From Corallococcus terminator (lineage in GTDB: Bacteria > Myxococcota > Myxococcia > Myxococcales > Myxococcaceae), in assembly GCF_003611635.1 (NCBI RefSeq), contig NZ_RAVZ01000002.1, positions 40,876 to 104,875 of the forward strand: DNA of 64,000 nucleotides. The letters are read 5' to 3'. The notes beneath the pieces are model-generated. The model was not told where the DNA came from and did no database searches. It saw nothing but the letters and a program-made list of their open reading frames with translations. The translations under genes were made by a program, and so were the position numbers. Positions 18,357 through 27,125 of this stretch are shown here, piece by piece (the first letter of the stretch is position 1; every line of letters begins with the position of its first letter).

Positions 18357-19900
18357 GGTGCTGGTGGCGTGGGGATGGGGGCCTTCAACGCGGGCTCCCA
18401 CCGCACGGGGCCGATGAGGGGCTCGCCCCGTTCGACCACCGCGGTGGGACTCGGGCGCAGGACCCGTCCCCAGGTGTCGATGGCCATGGGCGCGTGCTCG
18501 ACTTCGCCCAGCACCCGCCCCGTGCGCAGGTCGATCCACTTGTCCATGATGAGCACCGTGTCGCCTGCCTTGTACAGGCCGTAGCCTTCCGCCTCGCTCA
18601 AGACGCTCTTGTCCTCCGTCTCCGCGTTCCACAGCCACAGTCGCTGCGTCCACGTGTCATCGGGACTGGAGCGGCCCTCCTTCAGCAGCGCGAGCGCGCC
18701 CAGGGACGTCACCGGCCCCCAGTTGGACAGGGGATGCGCGGTGCGCCGCTCCATGTCGATGACGAGCGTCAGCCACGTGTTGGGCTGGGTCTTGGATTCG
18801 ACCTCCGTGGAGACCAGCCGGCCATCGCGTCCGGAGTCGATGCCATGACTCATCAGGACCGCGAGGGTCGTCTGCCAGCCGAGTGACTGATGGACCCCGG
18901 CGCCGTGCAGCTCCAGGGGCACCATGATCTGCCGCGTGTTGCAGGCCACCAGGACTTGCTGGCGCGCTTCGTCCACGTGCAACAGCTTCGCGTTGCAGCT
19001 CGCGGGCACCCAGGTCTCCCGCCGTCCTTGCACGTCTTCGAAGACGATGGAGCTGTCCGGAGCGCGGCGCAGCATGCCTCTCCCCAGGGGGTGGAGGACG
19101 TCGTTGCCCTGGACGAAGGGGCCTCCGTCCACCCGGCGGAAGCGGCGGATGGACGTGCCGCCGCCCTGCCCGTTGAAGGACGAACTGGACAGGACCGGCC
19201 CCATGCACCCCGCGTTGTTCGCGAACATGGGGTTCTGCTGGGTCCAGGGCTGCTCCGGGTCGTCGTCCTCCACCATGTCGAGCACCGCCCAGTGGCCGGA
19301 GGGCGTCAGCACAGCCTGTTCGATGCGTCCTCTTCCCGCGTCGAGCACGCGCTCGGTACCTTCGCGCAGGTCGCGCACGACGGCGACGGACCTGCTTCCC
19401 TCGGGACGGAGGAAGAGGAGTTGACGGCCGTCCCGGGAGAAGCTGGCGCGGACGGGAGGCTCGGGACTCGCAGGGTCGGTCGTCACCTTCGAGGCCAGCT
19501 CCTTCTCTTCGCGGGTCTCCAGGTCGAGGAGCAACAGCGTTCCGTCCCGCACCAGGGCGAGGAATCTCCCCGTGGGGTCCGTGGCGAGCAACGCGTCAAT
19601 GGGGATGCCCGCGCCTGGCTCCAGGAAGAGGTACGTACGCACCGCGTCTCCAAAGATCTCACCGTGGTTGCCGAAGAAGATCTGGATCCGCCCATCGCCG
19701 TCCGTGTCCGTTCTCGCCTGGCAGGCGAGAAGCCACCGCCCGTCCTGTGCGGAGGCATTGAGCAGGAACGGATGCGCGGTGCCGTAGTCCGCGGAAGGTC
19801 TGGAGGGATCCACCCCGCCCGCGTTGGACGCGAGGAACGATGGCCCCCGGGACGCACACGCGGACAGCATCAGGGCGAACAGCACGGGCTGGAGACGCAT
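18353..19900 (-). CDS. Lipoprotein with WD40/TolB-like beta-propeller character, unknown function
   Basis: A 515-residue protein with a lipoprotein signal (MRLQPVLFALMLSACAS, lipobox LSAC). The body contains repeated short strands such as DPTGRFLALVRDGTLLLLDLET and FSRDGRQLLFLRPEGSRSVAVV that read as propeller blades. DTDGDGRIQIFFGN near residue 65 resembles a calcium-binding DxDxDG loop. No catalytic motif is visible. It is monocistronic and convergent with the S9 peptidase. Confidence 0.7.
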   Translation of the reverse strand: MRLQPVLFALMLSACASRGPSFLASNAGGVDPSRPSADYGTAHPFLLNASAQDGRWLLACQARTDTDGDGRIQIFFGNHGEIFGDAVRTYLFLEPGAGIPIDALLATDPTGRFLALVRDGTLLLLDLETREEKELASKVTTDPASPEPPVRASFSRDGRQLLFLRPEGSRSVAVVRDLREGTERVLDAGRGRIEQAVLTPSGHWAVLDMVEDDDPEQPWTQQNPMFANNAGCMGPVLSSSSFNGQGGGTSIRRFRRVDGGPFVQGNDVLHPLGRGMLRRAPDSSIVFEDVQGRRETWVPASCNAKLLHVDEARQQVLVACNTRQIMVPLELHGAGVHQSLGWQTTLAVLMSHGIDSGRDGRLVSTEVESKTQPNTWLTLVIDMERRTAHPLSNWGPVTSLGALALLKEGRSSPDDTWTQRLWLWNAETEDKSVLSEAEGYGLYKAGDTVLIMDKWIDLRTGRVLGEVEHAPMAIDTWGRVLRPSPTAVVERGEPLIGPVRWEPALKAPIPTPPAP

Positions 19901-19960
19901 GCCTCGAAGCGTCGTTGATGCGAGGTCAGGCCGGCAAGGGTGGGCCCCGGTGTCCCCGGC

Positions 19961-20557
19961 TCAGGGACCGCCGCGCACCCCGGGCTCGGGGGCGGCCACG
20001 AGCGAGGTGAGGACGTGGTCGCGCCACCTGCCGTCGAGCAGCAGGAAGTCGCGAGCGTAGCCCTCCACGACGAAGCCCAGGCGGCGCAGCACGGCGGCGC
20101 TGCGCAGGTTCTCCGGCAGGTGGCTGGCCTGGACGCGGTGCAGGCCCATGGCGCCGAAGGCGTAATCACAGACGGCCTGGAGGGCCTCGGTCATCAGCCC
20201 CTGGCCTTCGTGCTGGTGGTCCAGCCCGTAGCCGATGTCCGCGGCCTGGAGGGGACCCCGGCGGATGTGCGTGAGCGCGACGCTGCCCAGCACGGGGGCG
20301 AGCGAGATGGGCTGGCCCCGGGGCAGCAGGAACACGCGCAGGGAGATGTCATGGCGGAAGTCCTCGCGGTCCTGCGCGAGGCGCGTGCGCCAGTAGGCGG
20401 TGGAGAAGAAGGTCGCCGGGCGGTCCGGTGACACCGGCCCCAGGTGCTGCTTGTTGGCCAGGTGGTACGTGAGCACGCGCTCCGCCGCGTCGGGGGGCAG
20501 CAGCATCAGGTGCAGGCGCTCGGTGGTGAGCAGGAGGGGCGACTTGTCGGTCGACAT
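19961..20557 (-). CDS. RimJ/RimL-type GNAT N-acetyltransferase
   Basis: A protein of about 198 residues counting from the Met at 20557; an in-frame upstream ATG at 20575 would add six residues. TTERLHLMLLPPDAAERVLTY at the N-terminus and YGLDHQHEGQGLMTEAL, with its Q-x-E-G-Q-G acetyl-CoA pyrophosphate loop, followed by HRVQASHLPENLRSAAVLRRLGF, are typical of the RimJ/RimL group, which acetylates ribosomal proteins or small amines. It stands alone between the propeller lipoprotein and the OmpA terminator, on the same strand as both. Confidence 0.85.
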   Translation of the reverse strand: MSTDKSPLLLTTERLHLMLLPPDAAERVLTYHLANKQHLGPVSPDRPATFFSTAYWRTRLAQDREDFRHDISLRVFLLPRGQPISLAPVLGSVALTHIRRGPLQAADIGYGLDHQHEGQGLMTEALQAVCDYAFGAMGLHRVQASHLPENLRSAAVLRRLGFVVEGYARDFLLLDGRWRDHVLTSLVAAPEPGVRGGP

Positions 20558-20619
20558 GGCGGGGCCGGACTTCAAGGGTAACGCGCTCCCTTGGGGCCCG
20601 CGCGTGCGAAGCGCGGACG

Positions 20620-20651
20620 AAAAAGGTCCCCACCCTCGTGGGATGGGGACC
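20620..20651 (-). terminator. Rho-independent terminator of the OmpA operon
   Basis: GGTCCCCA (20625 to 20632) pairs with TGGGGACC (20644 to 20651). On the minus strand the stem is followed by TTTTT (the A-run 20620 to 20624). It is 33 bases after the OmpA-family stop codon. Confidence 0.85.
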
Positions 20652-20683
20652 TGGGGTTCTAGCTCAAGGGCTGCGAAGCGGCG

Positions 20684-21925
20684 TCACTCCCCATGGTCCT
20701 GCGGCTGCTCGGGCACCTGCTTCTGTGCGCCGCTGCCGCCGGTGCCCTGATCCGGGGCCGGGTCCTGATGGTCGATGCCCGCGCCGTGCGGCTTCGGCTG
20801 CTGCGTCCCACTGCCGCCCGGCTGCGCGTTCTGGCCGCTTTCCTTGTCGCCCTGGCCCGGCTGCTGCGCGCCGCTGCCGCCGACGCCCCCCGAGCGCGAA
20901 GGCTGCGCGCCCGCCACGTTGCGCTCCACCACGATCTCCACGCGGCGGTTGTTGGCGCGGCCCTCCGCCGTGGCGTTGCTCGCCACCGGCCGGTTCTCAC
21001 CCATGCCCCGGATGTTGATGCGGTCCGAGGGCACGCCCTGGTTGACGAGGAAGTCGCGCACGCTCTCCGCACGCCGCTCCGACAGTTGCTCGTTGTAGGT
21101 GTCCGTGCCGCGCGAGTCCGTGTAGCCCTCGATGAGCAACGGGTTCTTCGACTCCTTGAGCGCCGTGGCCACATCACTCAGCCGGTCTCTCGCCGCGGGC
21201 AGCAGGTCCGTCGCGTTCGTCGCGAAGAGCACGCTCCCCGACAGCGTCACCACCGTGCCGCGCGCCTCTTCACGCACCTTCACGTCCTTGTCCTGCAATT
21301 GCGTCAGCGCCGTGGACGCGCGCTGTTCGGCCTGGAGCCGCGCCTGGCGCTCCTGCTCCAGTTGCTGCGTGCGCTGCTGCAACTCCTGGTTGAGCTGGGC
21401 CATCCGCTGCGCTTCCGCCTCCTGCTGCTGGCGCGTCTGCGCCTCCGCCGTGCGCATGCGTTCGGCTTCCTGCTGGCGCTGGGCGTCGTACTGCTGCCGC
21501 TCCTGGTCGTATTGCTGGCGCTGCTGCTCGTACCTCGCGCGCTCCTCTTCCTGCTGCTTCGTGAGCGTCTGCGCGCGCGCCTCCTGCTGCTGACGCAGGG
21601 CCTGCTCCGCCTGGGCCCGCTGCTGCGCGGCCAGGTCCGCCTGTCCGCGGGCCTCCGCGATCTCCGCCTTGCGCAGGGCCACGTACGCCAGCGACCGGGT
21701 CTTCACCGAACCGTCGCTCTCCGCGTACTCGTTCTCCGCCTCCTGGAGCGCCGCGCGGGCCGCCGCCACGTCCGCGGGCCGCTCGCGGCCCTCGGGACTG
21801 CGGGACACCTCTTGGTACGCCGTCCGAGCCGCGGTCAGCTCACTGGGGGGCGAACTGTGAGCACACCCCACCGTGAGCGCGGAGGCTCCCGCGAAAGCCA
21901 ACCATCCAAATTTCCAACGCTGCAT
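20684..21925 (-). CDS. OmpA-family lipoprotein with long coiled coil
   Basis: A 413-residue envelope protein. The lipoprotein signal ends in LTVGC. Residues 30 to 90 form a DUF4398-like helical segment, and residues 95 to 215 are a very Gln/Glu/Arg-rich coiled coil. Residues 225 to 340 form the OmpA C-terminal peptidoglycan-binding domain (VLFATNATDLLPAARDRL, then IEGYTDSRGTDTYNEQLSERRA and ANNRRVEIVV). The last 65 residues are a Gly/Gln-rich tail. It likely tethers the outer membrane to the peptidoglycan across a long spacer. It follows a small DUF4398 lipoprotein gene in the same operon and ends at the terminator at 20620 to 20651. Confidence 0.88.
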   Translation of the reverse strand: MQRWKFGWLAFAGASALTVGCAHSSPPSELTAARTAYQEVSRSPEGRERPADVAAARAALQEAENEYAESDGSVKTRSLAYVALRKAEIAEARGQADLAAQQRAQAEQALRQQQEARAQTLTKQQEEERARYEQQRQQYDQERQQYDAQRQQEAERMRTAEAQTRQQQEAEAQRMAQLNQELQQRTQQLEQERQARLQAEQRASTALTQLQDKDVKVREEARGTVVTLSGSVLFATNATDLLPAARDRLSDVATALKESKNPLLIEGYTDSRGTDTYNEQLSERRAESVRDFLVNQGVPSDRINIRGMGENRPVASNATAEGRANNRRVEIVVERNVAGAQPSRSGGVGGSGAQQPGQGDKESGQNAQPGGSGTQQPKPHGAGIDHQDPAPDQGTGGSGAQKQVPEQPQDHGE

Positions 21926-21958
21926 GACGCTCTCCTCACAGACAAAAGGGGATGGACC

Positions 21959-22324
21959 TCAAGGCTGACCACGACGCATCGAATCGAGCTGTTCGGAGGT
22001 CCGCCGCGCCTCGTTCTGCATGGGCACCGCGCGGGCCAGCGCCGACGCGAGGTCCGCGTCCGCCGCGGCCTGACGGAAGCGCAGCTCCGCCGCCTCCTGC
22101 TCACCTTCCTGGATCAACCGCTCTCCGTCGGAGATCTGCTGCCGGGCGAACTCCAGATGTCGCGCGGCCTCTGGAATGTTCGGGGCCTGCGAGTTCTCAG
22201 CCGAGCGCAGCGCCGCTTCGGCCTGGACGCGTTGCTGATGGGTGGCGGTCGTAATCACCTGCTTGCCTGCACAGCCAACGGTGGCGAAGCAGAGCAAGGC
22301 AGCGGCGAACAGCTTCGGGCGCAT
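21959..22324 (-). CDS. Small DUF4398-like lipoprotein
   Basis: A 121-residue lipoprotein with signal MRPKLFAAALLCFATVGC. The mature part is helical (ALRSAENSQAPNIPEAARHLEFARQQI), the DUF4398 pattern also found at the N-terminus of the following OmpA-family protein, with which it is co-transcribed (33-base gap). The two may interact through this shared module. The function is otherwise unknown. Confidence 0.78.
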   Translation of the reverse strand: MRPKLFAAALLCFATVGCAGKQVITTATHQQRVQAEAALRSAENSQAPNIPEAARHLEFARQQISDGERLIQEGEQEAAELRFRQAAADADLASALARAVPMQNEARRTSEQLDSMRRGQP

Positions 22325-22572
22325 GGGTCACCTCAAGCCGGGTGGAATGCTGGGACGCACCGGCGGCCCAGGGGGAGTCGGTCAGAAAATGGGGGCCGTT
22401 CGTCCACTCGGCATCGGCGCCGCATTCCCGACAGGCTTGCTGGCCAAGGGGGTTGACAGGCGTCGTGTAGGGAACGAGGCGCACAGGCAGGAGACGCCCC
22501 GCACCTCCCTTTCAGGCTGCCCGGCCGAACGGGCTGCTGGCCGCGCGGCGGAAGGGACGCTAGAGGGGGAAC

Positions 22573-23457
22573 ATGCGCCTGCACCTCGTGGACGGCACGT
22601 ATGAGCTGTATCGGGCCCACTATTCGCCCCGGCCGGGCACCACCACCCCGGACGGGCGCGACGTGAAGGCCACGGCGGGGGTGATGGATTCCCTGCTCGC
22701 GCTGTTGCACGACGAGACCGAGGCCGTGACACACATCGCGGTGGCGTTCGACAACCCCATCCGCTCGTTCCGCAACGCGCTGTTCGCCGGCTACAAGGGC
22801 GACGAGGGCGTGCCGCCGGAATTGCGCGCGCAGTTCGACCTGGTGGAGCACGCGGTGGAGTCGCTGGGCGTACGCGTGTGGTCCATGAAAGACCATGAGG
22901 CCGATGACGCGCTCGCCACGGCGGCGGCGCGCTTCGCGGGCGAGGTGGAGCAGGTGCGGCTGCTCACGCCGGACAAGGACCTGGGCCAGTGCGTGCGGGG
23001 CCAGCACGTGGTGCAGGTGGACCGGCGGCAGCAGAAGGTGATGGACGCTGAAGCGGTGAAGGCGAAGATGGGGGTGGCGCCCGAAAGCATCCCGGACCTG
23101 CTGGCGCTGATGGGCGACGACGCGGACGGCATCCCCGGCCTGCCGGGCTTCGGCGCGAAGGGCGCGGCGACGGTGCTCCAGGCCTATGGACACCTGGAGG
23201 CCATTCCGGACAGCGCGGCGGAGTGGACCGCGAAGCCCCGGGGGGCGGACAAGCTGGCGGCGACGCTGAAGGCGCACCGCGAGGACGCGCGGCTGTACCG
23301 GACGCTGGCCACCGTGGTGGAGGACGCCCCGCTGCCGGGCACGAAGTCGCTGGCGGACCTGGAGTGGAAGGGCGTTCCGGAAGCGCGCTTCAAGGCGTTC
23401 TGTGAAGGATTGGGATTCAAGACCCTCCAGCGCCGGCCGAAGCGCTGGGCGGTCTGA
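22573..23457 (+). CDS. 5'-3' exonuclease (FEN/PolA N-terminal type)
   Basis: A 294-residue stand-alone flap/5' nuclease. The metal-binding pattern is present: LVDGTY at the start, VAFDNP, then KDHEADDALATAA and LTPDKDLGQCV, and LMGDDADGIPGLPGFGAKGA for the helix-hairpin-helix. The same domain forms the N-terminus of DNA polymerase I; free copies process flaps or RNA primers or act in repair. The gene begins with ATG at 22573 after AGAGGGGGAAC and is followed after 10 bases by a hemoglobin gene, so the two are likely one unit. Confidence 0.9.
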   Translation: MRLHLVDGTYELYRAHYSPRPGTTTPDGRDVKATAGVMDSLLALLHDETEAVTHIAVAFDNPIRSFRNALFAGYKGDEGVPPELRAQFDLVEHAVESLGVRVWSMKDHEADDALATAAARFAGEVEQVRLLTPDKDLGQCVRGQHVVQVDRRQQKVMDAEAVKAKMGVAPESIPDLLALMGDDADGIPGLPGFGAKGAATVLQAYGHLEAIPDSAAEWTAKPRGADKLAATLKAHREDARLYRTLATVVEDAPLPGTKSLADLEWKGVPEARFKAFCEGLGFKTLQRRPKRWAV

Positions 23458-23467
23458 CGAGGAAGCC

Positions 23468-23908
23468 ATGAGCATCGAATTGAAGCCGCCGTCGTCGGAT
23501 GACTGGGTCCCAACGCTGGAGGACACGCCCTTCATGCGCCTGGGAGGCGAGGCGGCGGTCCACGCCCTGGCGGAGGCCTTCTACGACGTGATGGACGCCG
23601 AGGAGCCGGCGCTCGCGCACGTCCACGAACTGGATGCGCAGGGCAAGGTGAACCGGGGCACGCGCGAGCGCTTCGGCATGTTCCTGGTGGGCTGGCTGGG
23701 CGGGCCGCAGCACTACAGCGCGACGCACGGGCATCCCCGGTTGCGCATGCGCCACGGACACGTGCCGGTGGACCTGTCCATGCGGGATGCCTGGCTGCGC
23801 TGCATGCACACGGCGATGGACCGCCAGGGTGTCACGGGCGGCCTGCGCCGCTTCCTGGACGACCGCTTCGCCCACACGGCGAACTTCCTGCGCAACACCG
23901 AAGGGTGA
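23468..23908 (+). CDS. Group II truncated hemoglobin
   Basis: A 146-residue heme protein. WLGGPQHYSATHGHPRLRMRH contains the conserved proximal-His region, and DAWLRCM carries the G8 Trp of group II truncated globins, which bind oxygen or nitric oxide and are linked to detoxification. FMRLGGEAAVHALAEAFYDVM is the typical A/B helix. The ATG at 23468 follows GAGGAAG. It is preceded by the exonuclease gene and followed by an unknown membrane protein gene. Confidence 0.88.
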   Translation: MSIELKPPSSDDWVPTLEDTPFMRLGGEAAVHALAEAFYDVMDAEEPALAHVHELDAQGKVNRGTRERFGMFLVGWLGGPQHYSATHGHPRLRMRHGHVPVDLSMRDAWLRCMHTAMDRQGVTGGLRRFLDDRFAHTANFLRNTEG

Positions 23909-23935
23909 GGTCCTGGCCTGGCGTAGAATCCCGCC

Positions 23936-24772
23936 ATGCGCACGCAGTCGCGGCCTCGACCTCCGCAGCCTGACTCCGCTTTCGACGCCGATGTCGCGTC
24001 CCCGCCGTCCGTCGATGAGCTCGTGCCCCTGTTCGACAGGGCCCTGGCGGATGCCACCAGCGAGTCGAGCAGTCGCCAGGTCGGGGCCCTCAATGCCTGC
24101 ATCGACCGGATGACGCGGACGGAGGACCCGGAGAGGCTCGCGCCTGTCCTGCATGCGCTCCTCGCGAAGGACGGCGTGAACCGACTGGTGGACGAAGAGG
24201 GCGTGCCCGTGGGCATCGCCGCCACCCGGGCGTTGCTGGCCCTGTCCTATCCGCACCCGTTGGAGGTCTCTCCGGAGCGGTTGGAGACCCTGCGCCAGTT
24301 CGATGACTTCATCGTGCCCCCGGCCCCGAGCGGGAAGCTGTTCTTCGTGCTGACGGTGGCGGCCCTGATCCAGGGGTTCTTCTTCGCCATCTCGCATGGC
24401 AGCCCCTACTTCGAAGGGCTCAGCGCGGATGTCCTCGCGGGAATGGATCCCGCGTCCCTGCCGCCCCCCACCCTCTGGGCACGCTTTACGGAGGGCCTCG
24501 GGCCCTTCTGGCGGGTCGTGAAGCCCGCGGTGCCGTGGATCCAATTCATCGCGAGTGCCCTGGGCTACCTCTTCGCGGTCGCCATCGCAGACACGGCCCG
24601 GGAGCGGCTCCTGGCCCGGCGCGGGTTCGTGGTGCTGGGGCTCCTGGGGATGGCGGCGGGTTTCCTGTTGCCCCTGCGTGACACCCAGCCCCTGGGGGCC
24701 GTCGCCTCCGCCATCGGGGCCTTGCTCGCGGCGCACAACCTGCCGAAGCCCATCGACCGACGGATCGCCTGA
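23936..24772 (+). CDS. Hypothetical membrane protein
   Basis: A 278-residue protein I do not recognise. The first 120 residues are soluble and helical (DELVPLFDRALADA, RLAPVLHALLAKDG). After that come about four hydrophobic segments (FFVLTVAALIQGFFFAI, WIQFIASALGYLFAVAIA, FVVLGLLGMAAGFLLPL, and GAVASAIGALLAAH). It lies 27 bases after the hemoglobin gene on the same strand and may share its transcript. Confidence 0.68.
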   Translation: MRTQSRPRPPQPDSAFDADVASPPSVDELVPLFDRALADATSESSSRQVGALNACIDRMTRTEDPERLAPVLHALLAKDGVNRLVDEEGVPVGIAATRALLALSYPHPLEVSPERLETLRQFDDFIVPPAPSGKLFFVLTVAALIQGFFFAISHGSPYFEGLSADVLAGMDPASLPPPTLWARFTEGLGPFWRVVKPAVPWIQFIASALGYLFAVAIADTARERLLARRGFVVLGLLGMAAGFLLPLRDTQPLGAVASAIGALLAAHNLPKPIDRRIA

Positions 24773-24883
24773 GTGCCCGCCTGCCCGCCGGTGGCCAGAC
24801 GGACGGAGCGCCCCCACCCTCTTCTTTTCACCAGCAGGGGCCCCGCTGCTCAAGGCCACGGGCCCGGATGGGGGTTGGGACAG

Positions 24884-25363
24884 ATGCGCTCGAACAATGA
24901 TGTCTGGAAGGCGGCGGGCTTTGGCGTGCTGGCGGGCATGCGCACCCTGACGGCGCCCGCGTTCCTCGCGGCCTCGCTGTCGAACAAGCCGAGCCGCGTC
25001 CTCAAGCGGGCCCTGCCCGGTCTCACGTCGCGCAAGACAGCCCACAGGCTGGGCCTGATGGCGTTCGGCGAGATGGTGGCGGACAAGTCGCCCAGGGCGC
25101 TGCCGCGCATCAACCCCAAGGTCATCGTGGGCCGCATCATCGCGGGGGCCATCACCGGCGCCGCGGTGTCGCGCGAGCGCAAGGGCGCCAAGGTCGGACT
25201 GGCCCTCGTGGGCGCGGCGGCGGCCATCGCCTCCAGCTACTTCTTCTACGGCTTCCGCACGCTCGCGTCGGACAAGCTGAAGGTGCCCAACCTGCTCGCG
25301 GGCCTCCTCGAGGACGGCCTCGCGCTGGCCCTGGGCTCGCGACTCTCCGGCGGGCTGCGGTAG
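24884..25363 (+). CDS. DUF4126-family membrane protein
   Basis: A 159-residue protein. GFGVLAGMRTLTAPAFLA at the start and the glycine-rich later segments (GRIIAGAITGAAVSR, GLALVGAAAAIASSYFFYGFR) match the DUF4126 pattern. Its members are small membrane proteins of unknown function. The ATG at 24884 was chosen over a longer frame because the upstream residues lack conservation and membrane character. It is separated from the preceding gene by 111 bases and convergent with the next. Confidence 0.72.
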   Translation: MRSNNDVWKAAGFGVLAGMRTLTAPAFLAASLSNKPSRVLKRALPGLTSRKTAHRLGLMAFGEMVADKSPRALPRINPKVIVGRIIAGAITGAAVSRERKGAKVGLALVGAAAAIASSYFFYGFRTLASDKLKVPNLLAGLLEDGLALALGSRLSGGLR

Positions 25364-25376
25364 CACCCGGCCCGGC

Positions 25377-26231
25377 TCACCCTGGCGCCGCCTTGCCAGC
25401 GGTGAGCCGCGCCTCCAGCCGCTCCAGCACCGCGTGCTCCGCCCGTGCCCGCTCCGCCAGGGGCGCGAAGAGCAGCCGCGAGCGCAGGCCCATGCCTTCG
25501 GTCAGCTCGAATTTGCGCAGGTCCTCCGGCAGCGCGAGCAGCACCTCGCCCAACGGACGCACCCGGTGCAACTGGTAGGAGCCCGCGGCCTCCAGGGCCC
25601 GCACCACGTCGGCCTCGGGTTCCGCGCGGGCCAGGGCCTCGCGGGCCTTCGCCTCGTATCGAAGCCCTGATTCCACCCGCTCCTCCAGGTCCGCGAGCAC
25701 TGCGGCCGAGGTGCGCTGGGCCTCCCTCAAGAGCCGCAGCGGATCCAACGCCCGCTCCACCCGGCGCCGCACCGCCGGAGACGGAGCCCGCGCGCGCCCC
25801 TCCACCCGGGACAGCACCGCGTCGCGGTAGCTCGCCGCGAAGCAGACCACGAACAGCGCTTCCTCCAACGGCGCCCGTTCGCGCGCGGCCAATCCCTCCG
25901 ACAGCGAACCCAATCCCTCTCCAGTGAGCACGTACCGGCGCCCCCGGGGCAGCCCCTTCACCGCCGCGCCCGTGCTGGCCTCCGCGTGGCCGCCGCGCAC
26001 CAGTCGCTCCAGCGTGCGCCGCACCTGCGTGAGGTCGATGTCCTGCGAGGGCCGGGTGACGTCGTGCTCCACCCAGTTGGTGAACAGCAGGAAGAAGAAG
26101 CGCACGTCCGACACGCGAAACCCGCCCGCCCGTGCTCCGGCCCCATGCGCCGCGAGCAGCGCCGCCTGCACAAAGGTCGCCTGCGTATCGATGTAGCCCA
26201 ACCGCGCCGTCAGCGTGCTGTTCCGAGCCAT
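25377..26231 (-). CDS. Hypothetical protein with winged-helix-like N-terminus
   Basis: A 284-residue soluble protein, start placed at MARNSTLTARLG (26231); an in-frame start at 26270 is possible. Residues 40 to 115 (FFFLLFTNWVEHDV, DIDLTQVRRTLERLVRGGHA, RRYVLTGEGLGSLSEGL) read like a winged-helix module with the helix-turn-helix in the RRTLERLVRGG region. The rest is an Arg/Glu/Ala-rich helical region that may oligomerise. I cannot name a family. Confidence 0.6.
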   Translation of the reverse strand: MARNSTLTARLGYIDTQATFVQAALLAAHGAGARAGGFRVSDVRFFFLLFTNWVEHDVTRPSQDIDLTQVRRTLERLVRGGHAEASTGAAVKGLPRGRRYVLTGEGLGSLSEGLAARERAPLEEALFVVCFAASYRDAVLSRVEGRARAPSPAVRRRVERALDPLRLLREAQRTSAAVLADLEERVESGLRYEAKAREALARAEPEADVVRALEAAGSYQLHRVRPLGEVLLALPEDLRKFELTEGMGLRSRLLFAPLAERARAEHAVLERLEARLTAGKAAPG

Positions 26232-26360
26232 GCCCCGCAGGATGCCAGCACCCGTCGCCGCCGTCGTCATCCTCGCAGGTGACAGTGTCTGCTCGCGTGG
26301 AAGCCATGAATCCCAGGCCCCTGCGTTTGAGGAATGAACTCACGGTCCCGGAGGACCTTC

Positions 26361-27080
26361 ATGCTGCCCTGGCTCTTCGCCATCGCCGTCGGCTGCTTTC
26401 TCATCGAACAGTGCTTCCGCGGCTGGAAGCTGCCCCGCGTGCGCGGCTGGCACCTGCGCGTGGTGATCATCAACCTGGCGCAGGTAGGCGTGGTGGTGCT
26501 GGCCGGCTACACCTGGGAGAAGTGGCTCTCCGCCTTCTCGCTCTTCCATCTGTCCCGGCATGTGGGGCCGGTGGCGGGTGGGGTGCTGGCGTACCTGGTG
26601 GCCACGTTCGTCTTCTACTGGTGGCATCGCGCCCGGCATGAGAGCGACGTGCTCTGGCGGCTGTTCCATCAAATCCATCACAGCCCCCAGCGGCTGGAGG
26701 TCATCACCAGCTTCTACAAGCACCCGCTGGAGATGATGGCCAACAGCATCATCGGCGGACTGCTCGTCTACACGGTGCTGGGCTTGAGCCCGGCGGCGGG
26801 CGCCATCTACACGGCCTGCTGCGCGCTGGGCGAATACTTCTACCACACCAATATCCGCACCCCGAGGTGGGTGGGCTGGTTCTTCCAGCGACCGGAGATG
26901 CACCGGGTGCATCACGAGCACGGCAAGCACCGCGACAACTACGGCGACCTGCCGCTGTGGGACATGCTGTTCGGCACCTACTCGAACCCCGCCACCTGGG
27001 ACGCCACCTGCGGCTTCGATGACGCCCGCGAGCAGCGGCTGGGGGACATGCTCGTCTTCCAGGACGTGCACCGCTCCTGA
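26361..27080 (+). CDS. Sterol desaturase / fatty acid hydroxylase superfamily protein
   Basis: A 239-residue membrane di-iron enzyme. The histidine clusters HRARHE, HQIHH and HRVHHEHGKH, together with FYHTNIRTP, are the PF04116 pattern; two to four hydrophobic helices precede them. Such enzymes hydroxylate or desaturate sterols, carotenoids or fatty chains. The ATG at 26361 has GGAGG six bases upstream; the frame opens at 26334. The substrate is unknown. The amidase gene follows after 45 bases. Confidence 0.88.
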   Translation: MLPWLFAIAVGCFLIEQCFRGWKLPRVRGWHLRVVIINLAQVGVVVLAGYTWEKWLSAFSLFHLSRHVGPVAGGVLAYLVATFVFYWWHRARHESDVLWRLFHQIHHSPQRLEVITSFYKHPLEMMANSIIGGLLVYTVLGLSPAAGAIYTACCALGEYFYHTNIRTPRWVGWFFQRPEMHRVHHEHGKHRDNYGDLPLWDMLFGTYSNPATWDATCGFDDAREQRLGDMLVFQDVHRS

Positions 27081-27125
27081 GCGGTGGCACACTGGCGCCC
27101 CCCGCTTCATTCGTGAGGTTGCGCC

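Noticed and set aside
27083..27100. TGGCAC-like element resembling a sigma-54 promoter
   Set aside because: The second half (TTGC at the right spacing) is absent.
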